From contig NZ_NEVT01000008.1 of assembly GCF_002261345.1 (NCBI RefSeq), forward strand, positions 186,001 to 250,000: DNA of 64,000 nt, read 5' to 3'. Numbering within the stretch: position 1 is the stretch's first letter; every line of letters begins with the position of its first letter. The translations under genes were made by a program, and so were the position numbers. Below the pieces are notes generated by a model. That model was not told the origin of the DNA and ran no database searches. It was given only the letters and a program-made list of their open reading frames with translations. Positions 35,348 to 44,241 of this stretch are shown one piece after another. Origin of the DNA: Bordetella genomosp. 2 (GTDB lineage Bacteria > Pseudomonadota > Gammaproteobacteria > Burkholderiales > Burkholderiaceae_B).

Positions 35348-36477
35348 GGGTACCCCCCCTGTGGTTGCGGATTCGATAAGACCTTGCGCCGCGCCGCGCG
35401 CTCGCGGCCCTCGTAGTCGAGCAGCAGGTCGCGGGCGTCGCCCTGCTCCGGCCGGCGCTTGCCCAGCCACGACGCCAGCCCCAGCGGCTGGCGGCCGCCC
35501 AGCGTGACGCCGCGCACCTCCTGCCGCCTGAGCACCGGCCGCACATCCCAGGCCAGCTCGACGCCGATATAGTCGCGCACCCAGTGCGTCAGTTGCCGCG
35601 CGCGCTTGCCGCCCGGCAGGAAACTGGCGTAGTCGTCGCCGGCCAGCGGCCCCACCTCAATGCGGAACTTGTGCTGCGCGTCGCGCACGGCGGCGCCCAG
35701 GATGGTGTCGCGGCCGAGCGCCTGGTTGCCGCCCAGCCCCAGGCGCTGCGACGGCGGCAGGCGGATCCATTGCGGCACGAACTCGCGGATGCGCACCGGC
35801 AGCGCGAAGAACGTCTGCAGGATCTGCTTCAGCCCTTCCGGATTGCGGGTCTGGCGCAGCAGGTGGCCGGCCATGAAGAACTTGGCGTGGTCCATCACCG
35901 TGTCGCGACGCAGCATGGACGGCACGCCCATGTGCAGCAGGCTGGCGATGTAACGCGTGAAGCGCTCTTCCTTGCGGTCCAGGCTCACGGTGCTTTGCGC
36001 ATCCGCCCAGGCACGGTAGAACAGCAGGATGAGCCGGTGATGGAAGATATCGGCGAACGCGGACAGGGTGTGGTCGCCGTAGTGGTGGATGCGCTCGCGC
36101 GCGTATTCGGTCAGGTGCAGCGGCAGCGGGCCATTCGGCCCGAACAGGCCGAAGCTGTAGATGGACAGCTCCGGCGGCCGGCCGTCGCGCGCGCCGCGCG
36201 CCGCCGCCAGGGTCGAAGGCGCGAATGCCATCGAGGGCTCCTGGCGCAGCCGCACGGGCTCGCTGCGCGCGACCGTGTCGCGCCCCAGCGGCGCGCGCGC
36301 GCCGGCCCGCGCGTCGATCCAGCGCAGCACGTTGAACAGGTCGTAGGCGTAGGGCTCGCGCTCCAGGTCGCGCCAGAATTGCGGCGGCAGCGTGCCCGCC
36401 GCGGGGCGCGGGGCGTCCCCGGACGCCGCGGCCGCCTCGGGCGCGGAATCGGCCGCTTCGGTCAGGACGCTGGCCAC
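35344..36477 (-). CDS. tssG: Type VI secretion baseplate protein TssG
   Basis: A 377-residue TssG (ImpH/VasB), part of the TssE-F-G-K baseplate wedge. The family core begins at FWRDLEREPYAYDLFNVLRW and includes FGLFGPNGPLPLHLTEYARER and LLFYRAWADAQ. The first 27 residues are an Ala/Pro-rich extension. The start codon is GTG at 36477, 2 nt after the DUF3540 stop. The stop overlaps the effector GTG by 4 nt. Confidence 0.95.
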   Translation of the reverse strand: MASVLTEAADSAPEAAAASGDAPRPAAGTLPPQFWRDLEREPYAYDLFNVLRWIDARAGARAPLGRDTVARSEPVRLRQEPSMAFAPSTLAAARGARDGRPPELSIYSFGLFGPNGPLPLHLTEYARERIHHYGDHTLSAFADIFHHRLILLFYRAWADAQSTVSLDRKEERFTRYIASLLHMGVPSMLRRDTVMDHAKFFMAGHLLRQTRNPEGLKQILQTFFALPVRIREFVPQWIRLPPSQRLGLGGNQALGRDTILGAAVRDAQHKFRIEVGPLAGDDYASFLPGGKRARQLTHWVRDYIGVELAWDVRPVLRRQEVRGVTLGGRQPLGLASWLGKRRPEQGDARDLLLDYEGRERAARRKVLSNPQPQGGYP

Positions 36478-36479
36478 GG

Positions 36480-37139
36480 CTACCCCATGTGGATCTGCTT
36501 GGCGTCCACTTTGACCAGGTTCTCGCCCGTGACCATGGTGTACGAGGCGTGCAGGCGGGCGCTCTTGTCGGCCCGGTAGTCGAGCGACCCGGCGCGCACG
36601 TGCTCGACTTCCTCCGCGGCGCGGAACGTCACGCGCGACAGGAACGACAGGCGGTCCATGACCGCCTCGTAGGTCTTGCCGATCAGGCGCGTGGCGCCCA
36701 CCGTGGCGCTCACCTCGGCGGCCGTGTACTTGGCCTTCTCGGCGACGAAATGCGCGTCCGTGGCCTGCAGCCTGAACGCGCCGGTCTCGACCTGGACCGC
36801 GTCCCGCCCCGCCAGCCGCACTGCGCCCGCGGCCTCCAGCGCCACGTTGCCGCTATGCGAGCGCAGCACCATGTCGCCGGCGGTCTCCAGGCTGGCCTGG
36901 CGCGGATCGGCCTGCCGAGTCACGGCGATCAGGTACACGCGCGCGGCGTCGGGACCGCTGATCAGCACCTCGTCGCCTTCCCGCGGCGCCAGCAGGCAGC
37001 TGGCGGCCTGGCGGGCATGCCAGGTGCGGCCGTCGCAATCGACCGTGAAAATGCCGTCCTCGTCGCGATGGGTAACGGTGCCGATCAGGTGGACCGGGTC
37101 ATAAACGGGGTATTGGCGCTTCGCCGCGGCGGTTTTCAT
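36480..37139 (-). CDS. DUF3540-domain protein inside the T6SS core operon
   Basis: A 219-residue protein covering a full DUF3540: an N-terminal OB-like domain (LIGTVTHRDEDGIFTVDCDG, ASCLLAPREGDEVLI) and a C-terminal repetitive beta-strand region like a phage spike stem, ending in the family terminus VDAKQIHMG. DUF3540 proteins are usually found with DUF2169, PAAR-like DUF4150 or pentapeptide genes in T6SS accessory modules; here none of these is present and the gene sits between tssF (33-nt gap) and tssG (2-nt gap). A spike or effector-loading role is possible but not shown. Confidence 0.85.
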   Translation of the reverse strand: MKTAAAKRQYPVYDPVHLIGTVTHRDEDGIFTVDCDGRTWHARQAASCLLAPREGDEVLISGPDAARVYLIAVTRQADPRQASLETAGDMVLRSHSGNVALEAAGAVRLAGRDAVQVETGAFRLQATDAHFVAEKAKYTAAEVSATVGATRLIGKTYEAVMDRLSFLSRVTFRAAEEVEHVRAGSLDYRADKSARLHASYTMVTGENLVKVDAKQIHMG

Positions 37140-37172
37140 GGCGCATTCCTTTCAATCTAATGGGCCGGCCGC

Positions 37173-39077
37173 CTAGACGGCCGGCCGGGCTCCCATACGG
37201 GGCTTCCAGCGGGCGATCTCGCCGCGCTGCAGCGTGGACAACACCAGCTCCGACATCATGTTGATGGATACGTGGCGCGCGAAGAACTGCTCCAGGACCG
37301 CGCCGAACAAGTACGGGCTGATGCCCGAGAATGCCGCCTCGTCGACCTGCAGGCCGATGCGCACGCCGCGGCCGTAGACGATCGGCCCCGGCACCGGCAG
37401 GCGGTGGTGCATGGGTTCGGCCAGCACATGGCGCACGCCGGAGATATGCTTGCGCACCACCGGATCGGCCAGGTTGCCGTACACGTGCAGCATCTCGCGC
37501 AGGGTCTGCGCCCCCTGCTCGGCGTCCAGGTCGATCAGGCTCAGGTAATTGAGCCCCAGGTGGCTGATCAGGTGCCAGGTGGCGGCGTTCTCGGCCAGGG
37601 CCGTGTGCGGCCGCGTCGGCCCGTGCAGCACCTTGATGGCGCCCACCGGCGCCGATACCCGCAACGTCAGGTCGGTGTCGGTGCCCAGCGGCAGCAGCAT
37701 CGCCAGGTCGCGGTTGGTGCACAGGGTCTCGAGCGTCAGGTGGCGCAACTGGCCGGAAAACGGCGCTTCATGGCGATCCACCAGCGACACGAACACCTCG
37801 CTGCCCGTATAGCCAGTGCGCGTGCCGTTGCGCTGGGCCTGGTCCGACAGCAGGCGGGGCTCGCGACGCAGCGAGTAGTACGCGCCGTAGTCGTCCGGGT
37901 CGGCGCCCAGCGTGCCGTAGAACGGCCGGAACTCCTGCTCCGGCCGCTCCGCCGACGCATGCCCCAGCACGCGCGTCACGCCGAAGACTTCATAGTCCAG
38001 CGGACGGGTGCGGTCCACCACCAAGTGGTATTCGTTGGTGCGCGGCGTCACGGCGATGCGGTCGGCGCGCTTGGGGAACAGGTTGATCACCGGCGCGCAG
38101 TGCAGCGCCAGGTGCTCGGCGGCGATGGCGCCCTCCAGTTCGGGCGCGGCGGTCGAGAACAGCAGGGTCAGGTCGAAGCGGCGCGTTTCGCGCCGCGCGG
38201 CCCCGGGCAGGGGCGGCGTGCGCAATCCCTGCTTCAGGCCGTTCAGGCTGAAGAACAGGTAGCGGCGCGGAAAGGCGAAATACTCCTGCAGCAGCCGGTA
38301 GCCCTGGAACACCCGCGAATCGGCCGGCAGCAGCGCCTGGTCGTCATCGAAGCCTTCATGCCGCACCGCGCTGGCGGGCAGCTTGTTGATCCAGCTGACG
38401 GGGCGGGCGGTGTCGTGGCCCAGCACGGCCACGGTATGCCCCATGATCACTTCCAGCAGCCGCTGCATCTGCAGGTCCTGCCCGGCCAGGTGGAACACCA
38501 GCTGGTCCAGGTCCATGTCCTCCAGGCGCACGCCGCCGCACACTTCGATGCGGATGCGCAGGGCGCTCAGCACCCGGCCGTTGCGGCCGCCGAAACCCAG
38601 GCGGGTCAATGGCAGGTCGGGCGGCGTGCCGGTGAATTCGGCCTCGGTCACGCGCAGCGGCCACAGGCGCACGGCATGCCCGGTCATGAATTCGCACGGG
38701 GTCTGCTCGCCGCGCGGCAGCCTGCCGCGCAGCAGCGTGCCGCGCGGCAGGTCGAAGCCGCGCGCCAGCGTGCCCTCGTTCATGCTGGGCGACAACTGCA
38801 CCACCGCCATGGCCGGCGTGGGCGCCAGGTAATTGGGGTACACCACTTCCAGCAGCCGCTGCGAGAAGCGCGGGAATTCCGCGTCCATCTTCAAGTGGAT
38901 GCGCGCGGTCAGGAAACTGAAACCCTCGAGCAGGCGCTCGACATACGGGTCGGCCACCTCGGTGCCGTGCATGCCGAGCCGGCCGGCCACCTTGGGGTAC
39001 ATCTGGGCGAACTCCGCGCCCATCTCGCGCATGTACACCAGCTCGCGGTTGTAATAGTCGAGCAGGCGCGCGTCCAT
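37173..39077 (-). CDS. tssF: Type VI secretion baseplate protein TssF
   Basis: A 634-residue TssF (ImpG/VasA). The N-terminus LLDYYNRELVYMREMGAEFA and EVADPYVERLLEGFSFLTARI are family hallmarks, as is FFSLNGLKQGL mid-protein. It forms the baseplate wedge with TssE, TssG and TssK. The start at 39077 overlaps the tssE stop by 1 nt (TGATG); the frame open further upstream covers tssE. Confidence 0.96.
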   Translation of the reverse strand: MDARLLDYYNRELVYMREMGAEFAQMYPKVAGRLGMHGTEVADPYVERLLEGFSFLTARIHLKMDAEFPRFSQRLLEVVYPNYLAPTPAMAVVQLSPSMNEGTLARGFDLPRGTLLRGRLPRGEQTPCEFMTGHAVRLWPLRVTEAEFTGTPPDLPLTRLGFGGRNGRVLSALRIRIEVCGGVRLEDMDLDQLVFHLAGQDLQMQRLLEVIMGHTVAVLGHDTARPVSWINKLPASAVRHEGFDDDQALLPADSRVFQGYRLLQEYFAFPRRYLFFSLNGLKQGLRTPPLPGAARRETRRFDLTLLFSTAAPELEGAIAAEHLALHCAPVINLFPKRADRIAVTPRTNEYHLVVDRTRPLDYEVFGVTRVLGHASAERPEQEFRPFYGTLGADPDDYGAYYSLRREPRLLSDQAQRNGTRTGYTGSEVFVSLVDRHEAPFSGQLRHLTLETLCTNRDLAMLLPLGTDTDLTLRVSAPVGAIKVLHGPTRPHTALAENAATWHLISHLGLNYLSLIDLDAEQGAQTLREMLHVYGNLADPVVRKHISGVRHVLAEPMHHRLPVPGPIVYGRGVRIGLQVDEAAFSGISPYLFGAVLEQFFARHVSINMMSELVLSTLQRGEIARWKPRMGARPAV

Positions 39078-39634
39078 CAGGTCGCTCCTCCGAGGTCGCG
39101 CAGGTCCATGTGGCCGCTTTCCAGGTCGATATCGGTGCGGAACAGGAATTCCATCGGATGCGGCACGCACCACAGCATGCCCTTGATCTCCAGGCTCAGC
39201 ACGTTGTGGTGTTCCAGCGTGCCGGTGTCGGTCACGCAGCGGACCTCCACCGACGAATCCAGGATGCGCGGCTCGAACGAGGCGATGGCGTTGCGGATCG
39301 AGTCCTCGACGTCGACCCAGTCGATTTCCGACATGCGCTTGCCGGCCATCGCCCGCACGCCGAAGTTCAGCGTGGAGTCGGGCACATAGCGATAAGGCGA
39401 CAAGTCATCCGTGGTCTGCAGGTTGACGGTATTGAGCAGCCAGCGCAGGTCGCGCAGCACCGCCGTGCGCAGCTCGGCATGCGTCAGCATGGCCGCCTCG
39501 CGCGGCTCCTGGCGCCTGGAAGGATCGTCGTCCATCAGCCGGTCGAGCAGCGACGGCTGCAGGCGGTCGCGCGCCACCCGCTCGCTGCGCGGCAACTGTT
39601 CCCAGGGACGAAGGGCCGCGTCGAACTGCCCCAT
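39077..39634 (-). CDS. tssE: Type VI secretion gp25-like baseplate protein TssE
   Basis: A 185-residue gp25/lysozyme-like protein at the sheath-baseplate junction. The central motif VLRDLRWLLNTV and the DLSPYRYVPDSTLNFGV segment identify the family, and the conserved EPR of gp25 proteins is present (FEPRI). Start and stop overlap tagJ and tssF by 1 nt each, showing tight coupling. Confidence 0.95.
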   Translation of the reverse strand: MGQFDAALRPWEQLPRSERVARDRLQPSLLDRLMDDDPSRRQEPREAAMLTHAELRTAVLRDLRWLLNTVNLQTTDDLSPYRYVPDSTLNFGVRAMAGKRMSEIDWVDVEDSIRNAIASFEPRILDSSVEVRCVTDTGTLEHHNVLSLEIKGMLWCVPHPMEFLFRTDIDLESGHMDLRDLGGAT

Positions 39635-40449
39635 CAGGTCATCTCCAGCACGCGCACATCCAGCAGCGCGTGCTCGCCTTTATCGGTCATCCACATTTTC
39701 TGGCCCAGCCCGGCATAGGTGTCGCCGGCAAGCGGCAGCCAGTCAGTCATGCGACCCAGTTTGACGCCGTCGGCCAGGTCGGCCAGGCGCTGCCCGGGCG
39801 GCGCCGGATAGCGCGCCGGCACCAGGCCATGCAGGGTGCGTCCGTCCTCCAGCGCGATCTCGGCCTGCGCCCACACCATGTCGCTCAGGCCCTCGGGCGC
39901 CAGCAGGCGCACGCTGCGCAAGCCGCTGAAGGGCAGCCAGCCGTAGCGGCCGCCCGCGATCACTTCGAATACCGGCCCCAGGCGACTGTCGCCGTCGCTG
40001 ATCCAGTCGAACGACGCGGGGGCGTCCTGGCCGGCGCATTCCAGGCGGCCGGCGCGCGCCTGCGCGGCCTCGTAGGCGCGCGCGCGCAGGTCGGCCGCTT
40101 CCTGCGGCGCATCGGCATCGCGGCGCAGCGCCTGCAGCAGGTCGCCGAACCATTCCGGCGGCGCGCCGAAATAGGCCGGCTCGCCCTGCCCGGCCAATAC
40201 GCCCTCGCGCTGCCGCTCGGCCACGATGGCCTGCTCGTACAGCACCGCCATGGGCTGTGCCTGGGAATTCAATTGGGCGCAGAGCGCGAGCTGCTCGGAC
40301 GCGCGCGCCCAGTCGCCCTGCACGGCCATCAGCTGGAACAGCTGCGCGCGCAGGTCGGCGTCGGCCGGCTGGCGGCGGATCTGCGCCTGGACGGTCTCCA
40401 GGTGTTGGGACAAGCTGCTTTCGCGCAGCGCGACAGCGGGTTTGGTCAT
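39634..40449 (-). CDS. tagJ: Type VI secretion accessory protein TagJ (ImpE/SciE)
   Basis: A 271-residue ImpE-family protein with N-terminal TPR-like helices (RRQPADADLRAQLFQLMAVQGDW) and a C-terminal beta domain (WISDGDSRLGPVFEVIAGGRYGWLPF). TagJ binds the N-terminus of the sheath protein TssB and modulates its handling by ClpV in systems of this type. It starts 86 nt after the hcp stop, downstream of a strong hairpin, and ends overlapping tssE. Confidence 0.94.
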   Translation of the reverse strand: MTKPAVALRESSLSQHLETVQAQIRRQPADADLRAQLFQLMAVQGDWARASEQLALCAQLNSQAQPMAVLYEQAIVAERQREGVLAGQGEPAYFGAPPEWFGDLLQALRRDADAPQEAADLRARAYEAAQARAGRLECAGQDAPASFDWISDGDSRLGPVFEVIAGGRYGWLPFSGLRSVRLLAPEGLSDMVWAQAEIALEDGRTLHGLVPARYPAPPGQRLADLADGVKLGRMTDWLPLAGDTYAGLGQKMWMTDKGEHALLDVRVLEMT

Positions 40450-40478
40450 GGACTAGGCACCGCGCAAAGAGACGGGAA

Positions 40479-40510
40479 GCCGGCGCGCGGCCCGAAAGCC
40501 GCGCGCCGGC
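40479..40510 (-). terminator. Strong hairpin after hcp, probable attenuating terminator
   Basis: A perfect 13-bp stem (40479-40491 with 40498-40510) around the loop CCGAAA, starting about 25 nt after the hcp stop on the minus strand. The minus-strand tail TTCCCGTCTCTTT is only moderately T-rich, which suits partial read-through into tagJ. It may also protect the hcp end of the transcript from 3' exonucleases. Confidence 0.7.
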
Positions 40511-40535
40511 CGGAGAGAGGGCGCGCGCTAGCGCG

Positions 40536-41021
40536 TCAGCCCACTTCCTTGTTCTGCTTGATATCCCAGGCGACCAGGCTTTCCGCGCCCTTGCCGCCCT
40601 GCTCGGTCTGCTCCCAGTATTGCTGCTTGACCTTGGCAGCCTGGAAAGCGTAGTTGACCACCACGGCTTCCGACTTGGGTTCGGCCGACAGCTGCACCGA
40701 CGACACCAGCACGTCCTCCAGCGTGATCTTCGTGTATTCGATCTGCTGGCCGCCGGCCTTGCAGACCGACAACTCGATCTTGCTCAGGTGCTTGCCGCTG
40801 GCGCAGTGCTTCATGACGGCCGGGGCCGCCTTGTCGATGCGCGCAACGACGTGCAGGTCGTTGAAGCTGGCCTTGCCGGCGCCCAGGCCGCCGCCGCTTG
40901 CCATGTTGCCCGGCTGGGTGGCGCCCCACGAGAACGAGATGATGTCGCTCCAATTCTTGTGGTTGGCATCTTTCGACTCGCCATTGGCCCCGTCGATCTT
41001 CATGAACATGTCAACAGCCAC
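40536..41021 (-). CDS. hcp: Type VI secretion tube protein Hcp (TssD)
   Basis: A 161-residue Hcp that stacks as hexameric rings to form the inner tube and chaperones small effectors. The signature start VDMFMKIDGANGESKD and the beta-barrel strands to the end are complete. The start codon is GTG at 41021 with a good AGGAG Shine-Dalgarno at 6 nt. It is fourth in the tssA operon, with a 52-nt gap from tssC and a strong hairpin downstream, consistent with its needing more product than its neighbours. Confidence 0.96.
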   Translation of the reverse strand: MAVDMFMKIDGANGESKDANHKNWSDIISFSWGATQPGNMASGGGLGAGKASFNDLHVVARIDKAAPAVMKHCASGKHLSKIELSVCKAGGQQIEYTKITLEDVLVSSVQLSAEPKSEAVVVNYAFQAAKVKQQYWEQTEQGGKGAESLVAWDIKQNKEVG

Positions 41022-41073
41022 TTCTCTCTCCTAAGTTGCAGTCACGGCACGACGTGCCCTGGAAAAATGTCCA

Positions 41074-42576
41074 TCAGCCATCGTTCTTCTTCAACGAGGG
41101 CAGCTTGGACACGAGGCGCAGCGACACCGTCAACCCTTCGAGCTGATAGTGCGGCCGCAAGAAAAACTTGGCAGAGTAATAACCGGGGTTGTCCTCGATC
41201 TCCTGGACCTGGACCTCGGCGGCGGCCAGCGGCTTGCGGGCCTTGGTTTCCTGCGACGAATTGACCGGATCGCCATCGACGTAATTCATGATCCAGTCGT
41301 TGAGCCAGCGCTCCATGTCGTCGCGCTCGCGGAACGAACCGATCTTGTCGCGCACGATGCACTTCAGGTAGTGCGCGAAGCGGCAGCACGCGAACAGGTA
41401 CGGCAGGCGCGCCGACAGCTTGGCATTGGCCGAGGCGTCGGCATCGTAGTATTCGTGCGGCTTCTGCAGCGACTGGGCGCCGATGAAGGCGGCGAAATCC
41501 GAGTTCTTGCGATGCACCAGCGGCATGAAGCCGTTCTTGGCCAGCTCGGCCTCGCGCCGGTCGCTGATGGCGATCTCGGTGGGGCACTTCATGTCCACGC
41601 CGCCGTCATCGGTCGGGAAGGTGTGGCACGGCAGGTTTTCCACCGCGCCGCCCGACTCGACGCCGCGGATCGACGTGCACCAGCCGTACAGCTTGAACGA
41701 GCGGTTGATGTTGGCCGCCATGGCGTAGGCGGAGTTGGCCCAGGCATAGCGGTCGTGGTTGGCGCCGTCCGTGTCTTCCTCGAAATCGAACTCGTCGACC
41801 GGATTGGTGCGCGCGCCGTACGGCAGGCGCGCCAGGAAGCGCGGCATGGCCAGGCCGATATAGCGCGAATCCTCGGACTCGCGCAGGCTGCGCCAGGCGG
41901 CGTACTCGGTGTTGGTGAAGATCTTGGTCAGGTCGCGCGGATTGGCCAGCTCCTGCCAGGAATCCATCTGCATGACGTTCGGCGAGGCGCCGGCGATGAA
42001 CGGGCAGTGCGCCGCGGCCGAGATGCGCGCCATCTCCGTCAGCAGCTCGACATCGGGCGGGCTGTGGTCGAAGTGGTAGTCGCCCACCAGGCAGCCGATC
42101 GGCTCGCCGCCGAACTGGCCATACTCTTCCTCGTAGACGCGCTTGAAGATGGGGCTCTGGTCCCAGCCCACGCCCTTGTGGCGCTTGAGCGTGCGGCCCA
42201 GCTCCTTCTTCGAGATGCACATCACACGGATCTTCAGCAGCTCGTCGGTCTCGGTATTGGTGACCAGGTAGTGCAGGCCGCGCCACGCGCCTTCCAGTTG
42301 CTGGAACTCGGGGTGGTGCATGACGAGGTTGATCTGGTCCGACAGCTTGCGGTCGATCTCGGCGATGATCGCCTGGATGGTCCGGTAGGCGTCCGACGAC
42401 ACGGCCACGCCGCTGTTCTCCAGCGCCTGGTGCGCCAGCGTGCGCACGGCGTGCTCCACCGCCTCGCGCGCCTGTTCGGTCTTGGGCTTGAATTCTTTCT
42501 TCAGCAGGGCGGACAGGCTGTCCGCTTCCAGCGTTTCGGTAGTGCGGGCATCCGCGCGTTTAGCCACAGCAGTCAT
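41074..42576 (-). CDS. tssC: Type VI secretion contractile sheath large subunit TssC (VipB)
   Basis: A 500-residue sheath subunit that interlocks with TssB. Typical segments are FQQLEGAWRGLHYLVTNTET, FGGEPIGCLVGDYHFDH, FIAGASPNVM and the C-terminal YYSAKFFLRPHYQLEGL. The length is standard. It follows tssB after 19 nt. Confidence 0.97.
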   Translation of the reverse strand: MTAVAKRADARTTETLEADSLSALLKKEFKPKTEQAREAVEHAVRTLAHQALENSGVAVSSDAYRTIQAIIAEIDRKLSDQINLVMHHPEFQQLEGAWRGLHYLVTNTETDELLKIRVMCISKKELGRTLKRHKGVGWDQSPIFKRVYEEEYGQFGGEPIGCLVGDYHFDHSPPDVELLTEMARISAAAHCPFIAGASPNVMQMDSWQELANPRDLTKIFTNTEYAAWRSLRESEDSRYIGLAMPRFLARLPYGARTNPVDEFDFEEDTDGANHDRYAWANSAYAMAANINRSFKLYGWCTSIRGVESGGAVENLPCHTFPTDDGGVDMKCPTEIAISDRREAELAKNGFMPLVHRKNSDFAAFIGAQSLQKPHEYYDADASANAKLSARLPYLFACCRFAHYLKCIVRDKIGSFRERDDMERWLNDWIMNYVDGDPVNSSQETKARKPLAAAEVQVQEIEDNPGYYSAKFFLRPHYQLEGLTVSLRLVSKLPSLKKNDG

Positions 42577-42595
42577 CGCGTTCTCCGTTTATCGT

Positions 42596-43150
42596 TTACT
42601 TCTCGGCCGGATCGGCTTCGGGCGCATCCGCCTTGGGCGGGGCGGCATCCGGATTGGGTGCGGCGGCCAGCGCGTTCATCAGCGCCGGGTTCTTCAACAC
42701 TTTGCCGATCAGCTCTTCCGCGCCGGTCTTGCCGTCCATGTAGGTCAGCAGGTTGGCGAGCTGGGTGCGGGCGTCGAGCAGCTCGTTCAGCGCGCCCACC
42801 TTGCGCGCCACCGTGGCGGGCGAGAAGTCGTCGATGCTCTCGAAGGTGATGTCGACGTTCAGGTTGCCTTCGCCGGTCAGCGTGTTGGGCACCTGGAAAG
42901 CGGCCCGCGGCTGGATCGACTTCATGCGCTCGTCGAAGTTGTCGATATCGATGTCCAGGAACTTACGGTCGGCCACGTCGGGCTGCGGCTCGACGGACTT
43001 GCCGGCCAGGTCGGCCATGACGCCCATGACGAACGGCAGCTGGATCTTGCGCTCCGCGCCGTAGATTTCCACGTCGTACTCGATCTGCACACGCGGGGCG
43101 CGGTTGCGCGCGATGAACTTCTGTCCGCTGCCTTTCAGTGTCGTTGCCAT
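42596..43150 (-). CDS. tssB: Type VI secretion contractile sheath small subunit TssB (VipA)
   Basis: A 184-residue sheath subunit. It has the family core VQIEYDVEIYGAERKIQLPFVMGV and ADRKFLDIDIDNFDERM, followed by the LLDARTQLANLLTYMDGKTGAEELI helix region and a Pro/Ala/Asp-rich tail of about 25 residues. The start at 43150 gives the canonical N-terminus; the frame open upstream covers the end of tssA. Confidence 0.97.
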   Translation of the reverse strand: MATTLKGSGQKFIARNRAPRVQIEYDVEIYGAERKIQLPFVMGVMADLAGKSVEPQPDVADRKFLDIDIDNFDERMKSIQPRAAFQVPNTLTGEGNLNVDITFESIDDFSPATVARKVGALNELLDARTQLANLLTYMDGKTGAEELIGKVLKNPALMNALAAAPNPDAAPPKADAPEADPAEK

Positions 43151-43191
43151 TTTGCTCTCCTGTCCTGAAATTGGTGCTCGATCGGGCCGTG

Positions 43192-44241
43192 TCAGGCGCC
43201 CGGTCCGCCGTCGGCGTCCCTGGGCAGCCACGTCTCGAACTGTTCGAGACCCTGCGGCGCCAGATTCTTCATGATGTCGTGGAAACTGAGGGAAATGAGC
43301 TGCTGCGCCCGGCGGATCAGGTAAGGCGCCGGATGGCTGGGCTCGTGCACCTCGAAATACGCGCACACCTTGGCCAGCATGGCCGAGGCCTCCTCGCGCG
43401 ACTGGATCTGCGCGTCCTGCCAGCGCAGCGCCGGCGCGGCGGCGCCGGGAGCGGTCGGGACGGGCGCCGGCGGCGTCGCCGATGATTCGTCCCCGACTTG
43501 CGAGTCGGCGCCCGCAACGGTGCCGCCCTCGCCCAGCACCTGGCTCACCATTTCGAACGTGCGCAAGATGCCGGTGTAATCCGGCACCCATTCTTGGCCG
43601 AGCTTGCTGGCGACCAGCTCCTGGATGCGGCGCAGCGTCTGCATCGCATTCATCAGGGCCGCCAGGTCGGCGTCCTGCTGCAGCCAGGCCTGGCGCAAAT
43701 GCTCGACCAGGCGCGCGCGGCCGCCGGGATAAAAATCGGGATCGGAACGGCTGCCGTCCAGCAGCGACTCGGCATCGCGCAGCGACAACTGCCCGTGCAC
43801 GCCGTTGACCAGCCGGCTGGATCGGGCGCTGCGCGCGCAGCCGCTTACCTCGCCCAGCGCGACCAGCGCGTTGATGCGCGGCATGGGGTCATCCTCGCCG
43901 ACACTGTCCAGGCGCGGATGCACCGCGTCCCAGTAGCGTTCCAGCGTATCGGCCGCCAGCGCCAGGCCATCGGCATAGCCCGGCAGGCCGCGGATCTCGG
44001 TCCAGGCCTGCGTCAGGTAGGCAATGATGCGCACGTCGCGCGTGCGCTCCAGCAGGCCGCGGGCCAGCTTCTCGACCTCACGCCAATCGGGCGGCTGCGC
44101 CGGAATGATGGTCGATCCGAACTGCTGTTCGCTGCGCTCGACAGCCGCCTGCTGCAATTGCAGGAACTCGGCGTCGTACTCCAGGTCTTCTCCACACGGC
44201 AGACGCGGATCGAGAGCGGTCAGGATGTCGGCAAATTCCAT
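43192..44241 (-). CDS. tssA: Type VI secretion cap protein TssA
   Basis: A 349-residue TssA with the N-terminal ImpA domain (PCGEDLEYDAEFLQLQQ, PPDWREVEKLARGLLERTRD, GLPGYADGLALAADTLERYWD) and a short C-terminal domain joined by an Ala/Pro linker near 265-285. The size corresponds to the shorter TssA class used in priming and coordinating sheath and tube polymerisation at the baseplate. It is the first gene of the main T6SS operon; the next gene is 41 nt away. Confidence 0.94.
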   Translation of the reverse strand: MEFADILTALDPRLPCGEDLEYDAEFLQLQQAAVERSEQQFGSTIIPAQPPDWREVEKLARGLLERTRDVRIIAYLTQAWTEIRGLPGYADGLALAADTLERYWDAVHPRLDSVGEDDPMPRINALVALGEVSGCARSARSSRLVNGVHGQLSLRDAESLLDGSRSDPDFYPGGRARLVEHLRQAWLQQDADLAALMNAMQTLRRIQELVASKLGQEWVPDYTGILRTFEMVSQVLGEGGTVAGADSQVGDESSATPPAPVPTAPGAAAPALRWQDAQIQSREEASAMLAKVCAYFEVHEPSHPAPYLIRRAQQLISLSFHDIMKNLAPQGLEQFETWLPRDADGGPGA

